Assembly (NCBI GenBank): GCA_947623185.1 | Contig: CANQGL010000019.1 | Span: 1-33,533 of the forward strand | Source of the DNA: an uncultured Lachnospiraceae bacterium | GTDB taxonomy: Bacteria > Bacillota > Clostridia > Lachnospirales > Lachnospiraceae | Direction: 5' to 3' | Length of the DNA: 33,533 bases | Shown: one piece after another, positions 24,247 to 31,814 of the stretch | Numbering within the stretch: position 1 is the first letter of the stretch | How the letters are laid out: each line of letters starts with the position of its first letter | Program-made: the position numbers and the translations under genes | Notes under the pieces: generated by a model | Told to the model about the DNA's origin: nothing | What the model saw: the letters and a program-made list of their open reading frames with translations, nothing else | The model's database searches: none

Positions 24247-25101
24247 ATGTATACTATTTTTGATCCTCATTTTTTAAGGTTGTCCGGGGAAACAGAAGAA
24301 TATCTGGACCTAATCGTAAAATACGGTATGGGCGGAGTCGGAGTTGATTCAAATATTCTCGACGACGAGCCCCGTGCATTGGAACTCGCAAAGAAAGTGT
24401 GGGATCGCGGGTTGAAGTGGAGCGTTATGTTTACTCCGGTCGATTTTTATGCCCCTGACGTCGACGATACACGTTTTGCCGAAGGTCTGGAAGTTTTTAA
24501 ACGCCGCTGCGACGTGGCAGAGAAAATGAAAGTCGGCCTCTCTTACAATCATGTATGGTCTAGTAATGCCGATCGCGCGTACGATGAGAACTTTGAATGG
24601 CATATCAATCGTCTGAAACAGGTACAGCAAGTGTGCGAAGACCACGGTATTTTCTATGGACTGGAATTTTTAGGCCCCCGTGAAGTACTTTACCGGTACA
24701 AAAATCCGTTTATTCACACGATCGCTGGAGTAGTGGCTCTGTCGGAAGCTGCCGGCGGAAAGGCAGGTTTCATCTTTGATACTTATCACTGGTCATGTGA
24801 GGGCGCGCGGACAGATGATCTGTATTACGCAGCCACTCATATCGACAAGATGTGTGGTTTTCATGTTAATGACGGCGTATTTGGGCGTACGCTTCCTTTC
24901 CAGCGGGACATGGAACGTGCAATGCCCATGACGACAGGCGTGATCGATGCTGCGACGCCTTATATGCTGTTTGAAAAAGCCGGTTTTTCGGGCCCTGTTA
25001 TCTGTGAGCCGCTTTATCCGACGATCGATCTCTTTCAGTCATACACAAAGGAACAGTGTGTTCAGGAATTTGCCAAGGCATATGAAAGACTGAAAAAATG
25101 A
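24247..25101 (+). CDS. Second TIM-barrel sugar isomerase/epimerase-like protein
   Basis: A 284-residue xylose-isomerase-like TIM barrel, clearly different in sequence from the paralogue at 21661. Metal-site candidates are YGLEFLGPRE, GFIFDTYHW, CGFHVNDG and VICEPLYP. The start follows GAAAGGAG. Its stop overlaps the regulator start in an ATGA, so the two are translationally coupled. Two such barrels in one operon imply two distinct steps on the sugar, for example isomerisation plus epimerisation or elimination. Confidence 0.8.
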   Translation: MYTIFDPHFLRLSGETEEYLDLIVKYGMGGVGVDSNILDDEPRALELAKKVWDRGLKWSVMFTPVDFYAPDVDDTRFAEGLEVFKRRCDVAEKMKVGLSYNHVWSSNADRAYDENFEWHINRLKQVQQVCEDHGIFYGLEFLGPREVLYRYKNPFIHTIAGVVALSEAAGGKAGFIFDTYHWSCEGARTDDLYYAATHIDKMCGFHVNDGVFGRTLPFQRDMERAMPMTTGVIDAATPYMLFEKAGFSGPVICEPLYPTIDLFQSYTKEQCVQEFAKAYERLKK

Positions 25102-26063
25102 AAAAGGGTATGACCGAATCACAGATTGCTAAATCTCAGCTTATGATCGAGGTGGCAAAAATGTACTATCTGGACGGCATGTCACAAAACGATATTGCCG
25201 TTCAGATGCACATGAGTCGTTCTAATATTTCACGCTTGCTTTCGAAATCCATCGAAACAGGGATCGTTCAGATATCAATTAACGATTCCCGTTTTATTCA
25301 CCTCGATGTGGCCCGGCGTATCGCAAAAAAATACAATTTACAGGATGTAATTATTGTCAATTCGCGCTCAGAGGAAGATCGTACTTATCGCAAAATCGGA
25401 GAAGCTGTCGCAGAATATCTTATTGAGCATGTACAGAACGGAATGATGCTTGGAATAACTCGTGGACGGATCAATTATCATGCTTCTCAGGCAATACGAA
25501 ATACACGGGGAATAAAAGTAAACACTGTTCAATTAATGGGGTGTACCGTAAACACTTCGCCAAACTCAGACAGTTATATTCTGACTGAGAATTTTGCCAG
25601 GCGTCTCAACGGTATCGGTCATGTTATGCCCGTTCCCTTGATGCTAAAATCAAAGCAACTCCGAGATCAGCTTCTCAGAGAGCCCTTGTGCCAAAATGTT
25701 ATGGAAAAATATTCATCAGTCGATATTGCTTTGATGGATATTCATTCGCTCAGAGTCCGCTTATCTTCCCAGTTTCGGGAATCATGGTTGACTGAGGCCG
25801 ATTCTCTGCAGTTAAGCGAAGTTCAGGCCGTCGCTACCAGCTGCGGACATTACTTTAACAATCAGGGCATTCCATGTAATGCCGGGATCAATGATCGGTT
25901 AATGGCTGCAGATCTCGAGACCCTGCGTTCGGTTCCGGTTCGGATCGGAACGGCTATTGGAGTAAATATGCTAGAGCCGACTTTATCCATTCTAAGAAGT
26001 CAATTATTGACTGTATTGATCGTAGACGAAGGCTTAGCCTTTGATCTGAGTTCAAAAATATGA
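25098..26063 (+). CDS. SorC/DeoR-type sugar-responsive transcriptional regulator
   Basis: A 321-residue SorC-family regulator. The N-terminal helix-turn-helix spans about residues 15-60 (YYLDGMSQNDIAVQMHMSRS then NISRLLSKS). The remainder is the sugar-binding domain, with GITRGRIN and GCTVNTSPNSDSY near the ligand site. Family members respond to phosphorylated sugars, so the effector is probably the kinase product. Likely sites are the palindrome and the direct repeats at 20517-20655. A terminator follows at 26101. Confidence 0.88.
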   Translation: MKKGMTESQIAKSQLMIEVAKMYYLDGMSQNDIAVQMHMSRSNISRLLSKSIETGIVQISINDSRFIHLDVARRIAKKYNLQDVIIVNSRSEEDRTYRKIGEAVAEYLIEHVQNGMMLGITRGRINYHASQAIRNTRGIKVNTVQLMGCTVNTSPNSDSYILTENFARRLNGIGHVMPVPLMLKSKQLRDQLLREPLCQNVMEKYSSVDIALMDIHSLRVRLSSQFRESWLTEADSLQLSEVQAVATSCGHYFNNQGIPCNAGINDRLMAADLETLRSVPVRIGTAIGVNMLEPTLSILRSQLLTVLIVDEGLAFDLSSKI

Positions 26064-26100
26064 TCCTTCTGCAATGTGCATCTGCCAATGCATAGAAAAG

Positions 26101-26138
26101 GCGCCGGGCTTTTAAAACCCGGCGCTTAAACATTTTTT
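26101..26138 (+). terminator. Terminator after the sugar operon
   Basis: Eight-base GC arms (26101-26108 and 26118-26125), extended by a T/A tract in the loop, are followed by TTAAACATTTTTT. On the other strand the stem is followed by TTTTC, so it may also stop leftward transcripts. Confidence 0.8.
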
Positions 26139-26147
26139 CGTTTTCTC

Positions 26148-26164
26148 CCGGAATCGTTCCGGGC
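26148..26164 (-). terminator. Hairpin after the lipoprotein gene
   Basis: CCCGGAA-TCG-TTCCGGG is a perfect seven-base inverted repeat downstream of the leftward lipoprotein gene. It has no T-tract on the minus strand, so termination probably relies on the neighbouring hairpin at 26101-26125. Confidence 0.5.
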
Positions 26165-26191
26165 TTTACTCATTGGCCGTTAAAGCCGTGA

Positions 26192-27322
26192 TTACTGCTG
26201 TACCTTCGCGATCAGCTCGTTCCAGTGCTCAAGGATCTCATCTTTGTGCTCGGTGAGATATTCAACGTCTCTGTCGACCCACTTGATCGTGTCGGACGGA
26301 GCCAGCCATGCGTTCTCCGGTACCTTATAGTTCGCGTTGGTGTAACGCAGCGTTCCGGACTGGTACGCAGCCAAAGCGGTCTGACCTTCTGCGGAGCAGA
26401 CGAAGTCGATCAGGGCTTTTGCGTTCTCCTGGTTCGGGCCGTTCTTTACAAGTCCCATACCCATGACGGAAGCGGAAGTACCGTTGGTCGGGTACTGCAG
26501 GCGGATGTTGGTAGCGCCGTCGCGGAGAAGCGTGACCGCGCCATCCTCGTAGGTCATACCGACCGCATACTCGCCGGTCTGTACGGAAGTGAAGCAGACG
26601 GAAGAGGAACCGGAGATAACAAGGTTCGGCATAAGCTGCTCGATGTAATCCCACGCCTCATCGGAATCGGTCCCGAATACGGACATGATGTTGCAGAGGT
26701 TGTTCCATGCAGCGGAGGAGCTGTTCGGATCGGAAAGAACGATCTGGCCCTTTAACGCCGGGTTCAGAAGATCCTCATAGGATTCGATCTTGACGCCAAG
26801 CTCTTCCTCAAGGTCGGTGTTGACGCAGAAGACAACGGTGGTAACATGGTCCATGGAATACAGACCGTTGTTGGAATGGAAACCGTCGGCGTTCTCGGCA
26901 TCATGCTCGGATACCCAGTCCTCGAAGATGTCCTCATGGACTCTGCCGTCGGAATCGGACATTCCGCCCCAGGTAACGTCGCCGACCGGGTTGGCTGCCT
27001 CGGCTGCAAGACGGCTGGTGAGCTCGCCCGCGGAACCGTTTACGACTTCGATGTTGATGTTCGGGTACACTTCGTTGAAGCAGGTGATAAGGGCATCCAG
27101 ATCGCCCTCGGTCATACTGGAGTACAGTACAAGGTCGCCGGACAGATCTGCCGGAGCGGCAGCTTCAGCCTCAGTGGGCTCTTCCGCTTCGGCGGCAGCG
27201 GCGGTTGTGGCTGCTTCGGTCGCCGCGGGAGCGGCAGTCGTGCTCTCGGCAGCTCCGCCGCCGCAGGCAGTCAGAGAAAGCAGCATGGATGCGCTTAACA
27301 GTGTTACAAGTAGACGTTTCAT
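26192..27322 (-). CDS. ABC transporter substrate-binding lipoprotein (ferric/phosphonate type)
   Basis: A 376-residue type II binding protein of the FbpA/AfuA/PhnS group. The signal peptide ends in LTAC with lipidated Cys20. An Ala/Thr/Glu-rich linker runs to about residue 60. The binding domain starts DLVLYSSMTEGDLDALI and includes LSDPNSSSAAWNNL and the tail-end GTLRYTNANY. No obvious paired Tyr motif for iron was recognised, and related proteins bind 2-aminoethylphosphonate, putrescine or phosphorylated sugars. The start follows TAAGGAG. It is the last gene of a four-gene operon with glycerol-1-phosphate dehydrogenase, which argues for a phosphorylated organic ligand. Confidence 0.85.
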   Translation of the reverse strand: MKRLLVTLLSASMLLSLTACGGGAAESTTAAPAATEAATTAAAAEAEEPTEAEAAAPADLSGDLVLYSSMTEGDLDALITCFNEVYPNINIEVVNGSAGELTSRLAAEAANPVGDVTWGGMSDSDGRVHEDIFEDWVSEHDAENADGFHSNNGLYSMDHVTTVVFCVNTDLEEELGVKIESYEDLLNPALKGQIVLSDPNSSSAAWNNLCNIMSVFGTDSDEAWDYIEQLMPNLVISGSSSVCFTSVQTGEYAVGMTYEDGAVTLLRDGATNIRLQYPTNGTSASVMGMGLVKNGPNQENAKALIDFVCSAEGQTALAAYQSGTLRYTNANYKVPENAWLAPSDTIKWVDRDVEYLTEHKDEILEHWNELIAKVQQ

Positions 27323-27401
27323 TTTCTCATTCTCCTTACCTTTTGTGTTTTTCTTATATCTTGCGGTTATCCGCAGAATAAGCTTATCGGAACGGACGGC
27401 G

Positions 27402-29051
27402 TTACAGCTGTACGTCTTCCGTCTTGCTGACCGCCAGGTAGATCACCAGGGAGATGATCGTGACCACGGTCAGAATCGCGGCGAACGCGGCCGCGAGTCC
27501 GTAGTTGCCGCGGCTGATCGCGGCGTAGGTGGACATCGTCAGCGTGATGCTCCTGTTGTTGTAAAGGATGATCGCGCTCGAAAGTTCGGTAACGATCGCG
27601 ACCCAACTTAAGATCGCGCCGGAAAGGATACCGTTCGCCATCATCGGGATCGTGATCTTTACGAAGGTCTTTAATTTCGACGCTCCCAGACTGATCGCGG
27701 CCTCCTCGACGCTTAGCGATATCTGCATCAGAGTCGCGGTCGCCGAACGGATCGTGTAGGGAAGACGACGGATCACCAGGGCGATGACCATGATCGTCAG
27801 CGTTCCGGTCAGTGCAAACGGCTTCTTGCCGAATGCGATCAGGAGCGAAAGACCGATGACCGCGCCCGGCATGATGTACGGCAGCATCGACATGGTGTCG
27901 ATCACGTTGTTCATCGCGCTGGAGCGACGAACGACCAGGTACGCGATCAGTACGGCCACAACGATGATGATCGCCAGCGAGGAAACGCCGAGGATCGTCG
28001 TGTTGCGGATCGAGCGGACCAGCAGCTTGTTCATGGCCGCATGGTAGTTCATCAGCGAGAATCCGGGCTTAAAGATCGCGCCGGAGCAGTTGCGGAACGA
28101 AAGGTAAATAATGTAAAGCTGGGGCATGAACGCTATCGCGATCAGCAGATAGCAGTACAGGTGCATCAAAAGCCCCGTGATCCCGCGCGGTTTTTTCTTC
28201 TCGACCGGATGCAGTGCGTTCATCGAAAACTTGAACTTTCCGGTGGCCCATTTCTGGAAGAAGAAGACCATGGCCGTAACGATGATGGCGATCACGGCCA
28301 GCGCGGCAGCGAAGTTGTAGTTCTGTCCGACCTCGCCGAGGTACTGGTTGTAGATCAGGACCGGGAACGTCTGATAGCCCTCACCCAGCAGCATCGGCGT
28401 TCCGAAATCGGCGAACGCCTGCATGAACACCATCAGGCTGGCCGCCAGGATCGTCGGCATGGACAGCGCCATGACGATGCGGAACAGGCGGTTCACGCCG
28501 GTGCAGCCCATGTTGGCCGACGCTTCCATCAGCGTATTGTCGATGTTTTTGAACGCGCCGTTCATGTAAATGAACACCAGCGGGAAGAACTTGAGCGACT
28601 GCACCAGCAGGATCCCCTTGAAGCCGTAGACGCTGGGGATCGTGATCCCCAGAGCGGATTTCAGGAAATTAGTGATGACGCCGCTGCGCCCTAAAAGCAT
28701 GATCCACGAGTACGCGCCGATAAAGGGGGCGGACATACAGCAGAGGATCGATACGACGAACAGGACCTTGCTGCCTTTAAGCTGGTAGAAGGAATAGAAA
28801 TACGCAAACGGGATCCCCAGGACCAGCGAAACAAGCGTGACCGCGATCGTGACCTTGATGCTGTTTAAGATCGTCACGGTGTAATACGGCTTGCTGAAAA
28901 ACTCCGCGAAGTTCTGCATCGAGAATTCGCCCTCGGGCGTCTCGACGGACTGCCGGAGAAGACCAAACATCGGATAGACCATGAACAGGAGGAACGCGGC
29001 CAGGATAACGACCGAGATCACCGTCCAGATCTCAAATTTCCTGCTTTTCAT
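27402..29051 (-). CDS. ABC transporter permease with two fused transmembrane domains (FbpB-like)
   Basis: A 549-residue permease consisting of two homologous halves of about six membrane segments each. Each has the EAA loop that contacts the ATPase: around LMEASANMGCTGVNRLFRIVM in half 1 and VEEAAISLGASKLKTFVKI in half 2. Fused double permeases are characteristic of the ferric, thiamine and 2-aminoethylphosphonate group. The start follows AAGGAGGGG. It lies 15 bases behind the ATPase gene. Confidence 0.9.
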   Translation of the reverse strand: MKSRKFEIWTVISVVILAAFLLFMVYPMFGLLRQSVETPEGEFSMQNFAEFFSKPYYTVTILNSIKVTIAVTLVSLVLGIPFAYFYSFYQLKGSKVLFVVSILCCMSAPFIGAYSWIMLLGRSGVITNFLKSALGITIPSVYGFKGILLVQSLKFFPLVFIYMNGAFKNIDNTLMEASANMGCTGVNRLFRIVMALSMPTILAASLMVFMQAFADFGTPMLLGEGYQTFPVLIYNQYLGEVGQNYNFAAALAVIAIIVTAMVFFFQKWATGKFKFSMNALHPVEKKKPRGITGLLMHLYCYLLIAIAFMPQLYIIYLSFRNCSGAIFKPGFSLMNYHAAMNKLLVRSIRNTTILGVSSLAIIIVVAVLIAYLVVRRSSAMNNVIDTMSMLPYIMPGAVIGLSLLIAFGKKPFALTGTLTIMVIALVIRRLPYTIRSATATLMQISLSVEEAAISLGASKLKTFVKITIPMMANGILSGAILSWVAIVTELSSAIILYNNRSITLTMSTYAAISRGNYGLAAAFAAILTVVTIISLVIYLAVSKTEDVQL

Positions 29052-29066
29052 TCGCCATCCCCTCCT

Positions 29067-30185
29067 TTACTCTGCGGCTTCGTCGCTCTTTACGCCGTAA
29101 AGAAGATTGACGGATCCGTCGGCCGAGAAGACGTTGACCTTTTCGGTGTTGATCTGCAGTTTGATCTGCGTTCCGGGACGGATCACGTTGTCGAGCGAGG
29201 ATTCCTGAATGATCTCGACTTCCTCGCCGGAGTCAAGGTGGACAAAGTAGTGGGTATTCAGTCCGAGGAATACGCAGTCGTCGACCACGGCCGGGATCCC
29301 GTCGACCGTCGTGTCCGCGCAGGGGAGGAATTCCTCCGGACGGACCGAGATCACGACTTCCTGATCCTTTTTATACTGTTCCTGGACCGTCTCGATCTGC
29401 GCGCGGTGTCCGCTTCCGGTGACGAGCCAGACTTTTCCGTCCTCGACGGCCAGATGGCCCTTCATGACATTGGAGCGGCCGATGAATGTCGATACGAACA
29501 GGTTCGCCGGGCGCTGATAGATCGCGCGCGGCGTGCCGACCTGCTGGATCACGCCGGCGTTCATAACGGCGATACGGTCGGAGACCGCCATTGCCTCTTC
29601 CTGATCGTGGGTGACGTAAACGGTCGTGATGTTGACGCTGTGCTGGATATTCTTGATAACGGTACGCATCTCGACGCGCAGCTTCGCGTCAAGGTTTGAA
29701 AGCGGCTCGTCGAAAAGCAGAACGTCGGGTTCGATGCAGAGAGCGCGCGCAAGCGCGACACGCTGCTGCTGTCCGCCGGAAAGGCGCTCCGGCATACGGT
29801 CCGCATACTGGTCGATCTGCATCAGTTTCATGAACTCGTCGGTCTTCGACTTGATCTCGGCGGCCGGAAGTTTCTTGTTCTTAAGGCCGAACTCAACGTT
29901 TTTGCGGACTGTCATGTGCGGGAAGATCGCGTAGTTCTGGAACACCATACCGATGTTTCTTCTGGCGGGATCCAGATCGTTGATGCGGCGGCCGCTGAAG
30001 AAGAAGTCGCCTCCCTCAATGCTGTTGAATCCTGCGATCATGCGCAGCAACGTTGTCTTTCCGCATCCGGACGGACCAAGCAGGGTAAAGAACTCTCCCT
30101 CTCGGATATCCAGACTGAGATCCGGAATGATCACATTCTCCCCGTACTTTTTCAGAGCGTGCTTGATTGAAATTGTTACACTCAC
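29067..30185 (-). CDS. ABC transporter ATPase (FbpC/PotA type)
   Basis: A 372-residue ATPase with GPSGCGKTT (Walker A), LSGGQQQR (signature) and VLLFDEPLSNLD (Walker B), followed by a C-terminal TOBE-type regulatory region (about residues 240-365). The GTG at 30185 is chosen because AAAGGGG lies nine bases ahead; the longer frame from the ATG at 30254 has a basic, low-complexity start and no ribosome binding site. It energises the double permease encoded next. Confidence 0.9.
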   Translation of the reverse strand: MSVTISIKHALKKYGENVIIPDLSLDIREGEFFTLLGPSGCGKTTLLRMIAGFNSIEGGDFFFSGRRINDLDPARRNIGMVFQNYAIFPHMTVRKNVEFGLKNKKLPAAEIKSKTDEFMKLMQIDQYADRMPERLSGGQQQRVALARALCIEPDVLLFDEPLSNLDAKLRVEMRTVIKNIQHSVNITTVYVTHDQEEAMAVSDRIAVMNAGVIQQVGTPRAIYQRPANLFVSTFIGRSNVMKGHLAVEDGKVWLVTGSGHRAQIETVQEQYKKDQEVVISVRPEEFLPCADTTVDGIPAVVDDCVFLGLNTHYFVHLDSGEEVEIIQESSLDNVIRPGTQIKLQINTEKVNVFSADGSVNLLYGVKSDEAAE

Positions 30186-30270
30186 CGTTTCGTTCCCCTT
30201 TCTTTTGCTACTCTCTCCGCCGGAGTTCCGTCTGTTCCGGCCGTGCTTTCGCATTTGTATTCGTCATATT

Positions 30271-31524
30271 TCAGCTATGTTTCAGCATTCTTCTCATACG
30301 CATCAGCGTCAGACGGTTCCGCATGAGCGGCGAACAGTCCAGAAGCACCGGCAGCGCGCCGGCGTCGACCTCGATATCCGGCAGCGTGCGCTTCGCGCCC
30401 AGATCCTCCAGGCATCCGAAGATCTCTTCGGAAGACGGGATCTCCGCAATGATCTCCCGGATCTCGGGCCATTTCTCCGCCAGTTTCTCCGGCGTGACCG
30501 CCGCAAGGCAGTCGTTTGCGTTCTCTTCGATGCAGGCGTCGCAGAGCTTCGGTCCGAACACCTCCATGAACCGTTCCGCCGGAACGGGCCGGTACGGGAT
30601 CACGCACCCGGAAATGTCCTCCGTCTCCGCCAGCCTGTGATATTCCGCCGAGGCCAGGACCGTTCCCACGCCCACCTTCTCGCCGTGGAGCGCGCCGCTC
30701 TCCGTTCCGAGGATCTGCGGTCCGACCTCTATGAAATGGGAAATGTGATGTTCCGCGCCGGACGCCGGACGGGAAGTCACATTGAGCTGCATTGCAAGTC
30801 CGCTCATCAGCAGACCGTATGTAACGGATTCGTACGCCTCCACGCTCCCTTTCAGGATATCGCGGCAGTTCGCCCAGATCCCGTCCACCGCGTCTTTCAT
30901 GATGCCGTAGATCACGGGACAGAGCTCCTCGCCGGTAACGGCGCGGGCGATCTTCCAGTCGGCGAGCGCCACGAATTTCCCCAGCATATCGCCGATCCCG
31001 CTTAAAGTAAGGAACCGGGGCGCGGTCGAGATCACGTCGAGGTCCGCCACGACCAGGGCAGGCGCTTTTGCGGGAAGCGTCTTTTTAAATCCGTGCCACG
31101 TCATCGCGGCGACCGTCGAGCAGAACGCGTCGCAGCTTGCCGCGGTGGGGACCGATACGAACGTCAGGCCCTTCTTGGCGGCCACATAACGGACGGTGTC
31201 GTGGATCGAACCCGTTCCGACCGCGATCAGGACCCGAATGTCCGACCCTAGGCGGGATTCCAGCTCGGCCGTCGAGTTCTCGTCCGCGTGCAGGCCCTCC
31301 GCCTTCAGCACGACCTCCTGGGCCGCCTTCGGCCTGCGTAACGCCGGGATCGCGTAAGTGTTGGTGTCGTAGACTGCGCAGCGCGGGCCGGTCACCCCGG
31401 CCTTTTCCAGATATTCGTCGAAGCGGGCGAGCGCCCCCTCCTCTATTACGCACAGATCCGTCGCCATCCGGTGCTCTTTTCCGCACCTGCAGACGCCGCC
31501 GTATTTTTTACTGTCGATTATCAT
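30271..31524 (-). CDS. egsA: sn-glycerol-1-phosphate dehydrogenase (AraM/EgsA family)
   Basis: A 417-residue metal-dependent dehydrogenase that interconverts dihydroxyacetone phosphate and sn-glycerol-1-phosphate, related to archaeal EgsA and Bacillus AraM. Landmarks are IAVGTGSIHDTVRYVA (NAD loop), VPTAASCDAFCS, GIGDMLGK, GAEHHISHFIE and ALHGEKVGVGTV with metal-binding His residues. The ATG at 31524 follows AAGGGG by eight bases; the ATG at 31545 has no such site. It is the first gene of an operon with an importer, an uncommon partnership. A catabolic role, oxidising imported glycerol-1-phosphate, would fit, but biosynthetic use for an ether or glyceryl lipid cannot be excluded. Confidence 0.88.
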   Translation of the reverse strand: MIIDSKKYGGVCRCGKEHRMATDLCVIEEGALARFDEYLEKAGVTGPRCAVYDTNTYAIPALRRPKAAQEVVLKAEGLHADENSTAELESRLGSDIRVLIAVGTGSIHDTVRYVAAKKGLTFVSVPTAASCDAFCSTVAAMTWHGFKKTLPAKAPALVVADLDVISTAPRFLTLSGIGDMLGKFVALADWKIARAVTGEELCPVIYGIMKDAVDGIWANCRDILKGSVEAYESVTYGLLMSGLAMQLNVTSRPASGAEHHISHFIEVGPQILGTESGALHGEKVGVGTVLASAEYHRLAETEDISGCVIPYRPVPAERFMEVFGPKLCDACIEENANDCLAAVTPEKLAEKWPEIREIIAEIPSSEEIFGCLEDLGAKRTLPDIEVDAGALPVLLDCSPLMRNRLTLMRMRRMLKHS

Positions 31525-31598
31525 CCGTAGATCCCCTTCGGTCATGTAAAATTTCCGATCAGTCGACCAGATTGTATTGTAACACGATTCGGTGCATA

Positions 31599-31622
31599 AT
31601 TATATTCCCCCTAGGGGTATAT
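31599..31622 (-). promoter_or_regulatory. Palindrome overlapping the predicted -10 of the glycerol-1-phosphate operon
   Basis: The arms ATATTCCCC (31602-31610) and GGGGTATAT (31614-31622) match at eight of nine positions around CTA. A minus-strand TATAAT (31599-31604) overlaps one arm; its -35 is weak. GTGCA-containing elements lie at 31592, 31638 and 31679. The 290-bp stretch 31525-31814 has no gene; it holds this control region and the terminator of the upstream phosphohexomutase gene. Confidence 0.5.
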
Positions 31623-31726
31623 TGCCCATGAATCATTGTGCATCTTGACTTTTATTACGCAAATCAGTGTTTTTTTATGTGCAATTTGCTCTTTCCCACG
31701 TCCGGCCGGTCCTCTTTTACGGCCGG

Positions 31727-31768
31727 AAAAAAGATACGGCACCGGAGCCAGATATCGGTTCCGGTGCC
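31727..31768 (-). terminator. Terminator after the phosphohexomutase gene
   Basis: Minus strand GGCACCGGA (31760-31768) pairs with TCCGGTGCC (31738-31746) and is followed by TTTTTT (31727-31732). A second inverted repeat, CCGGCCG with CGGCCGG, lies just beyond at about 31702-31726. Confidence 0.85.
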
Positions 31769-31814
31769 GGTCATTACGATCTGTTATATAGGCGGTGCGC
31801 AGGATAGCTGTTTC

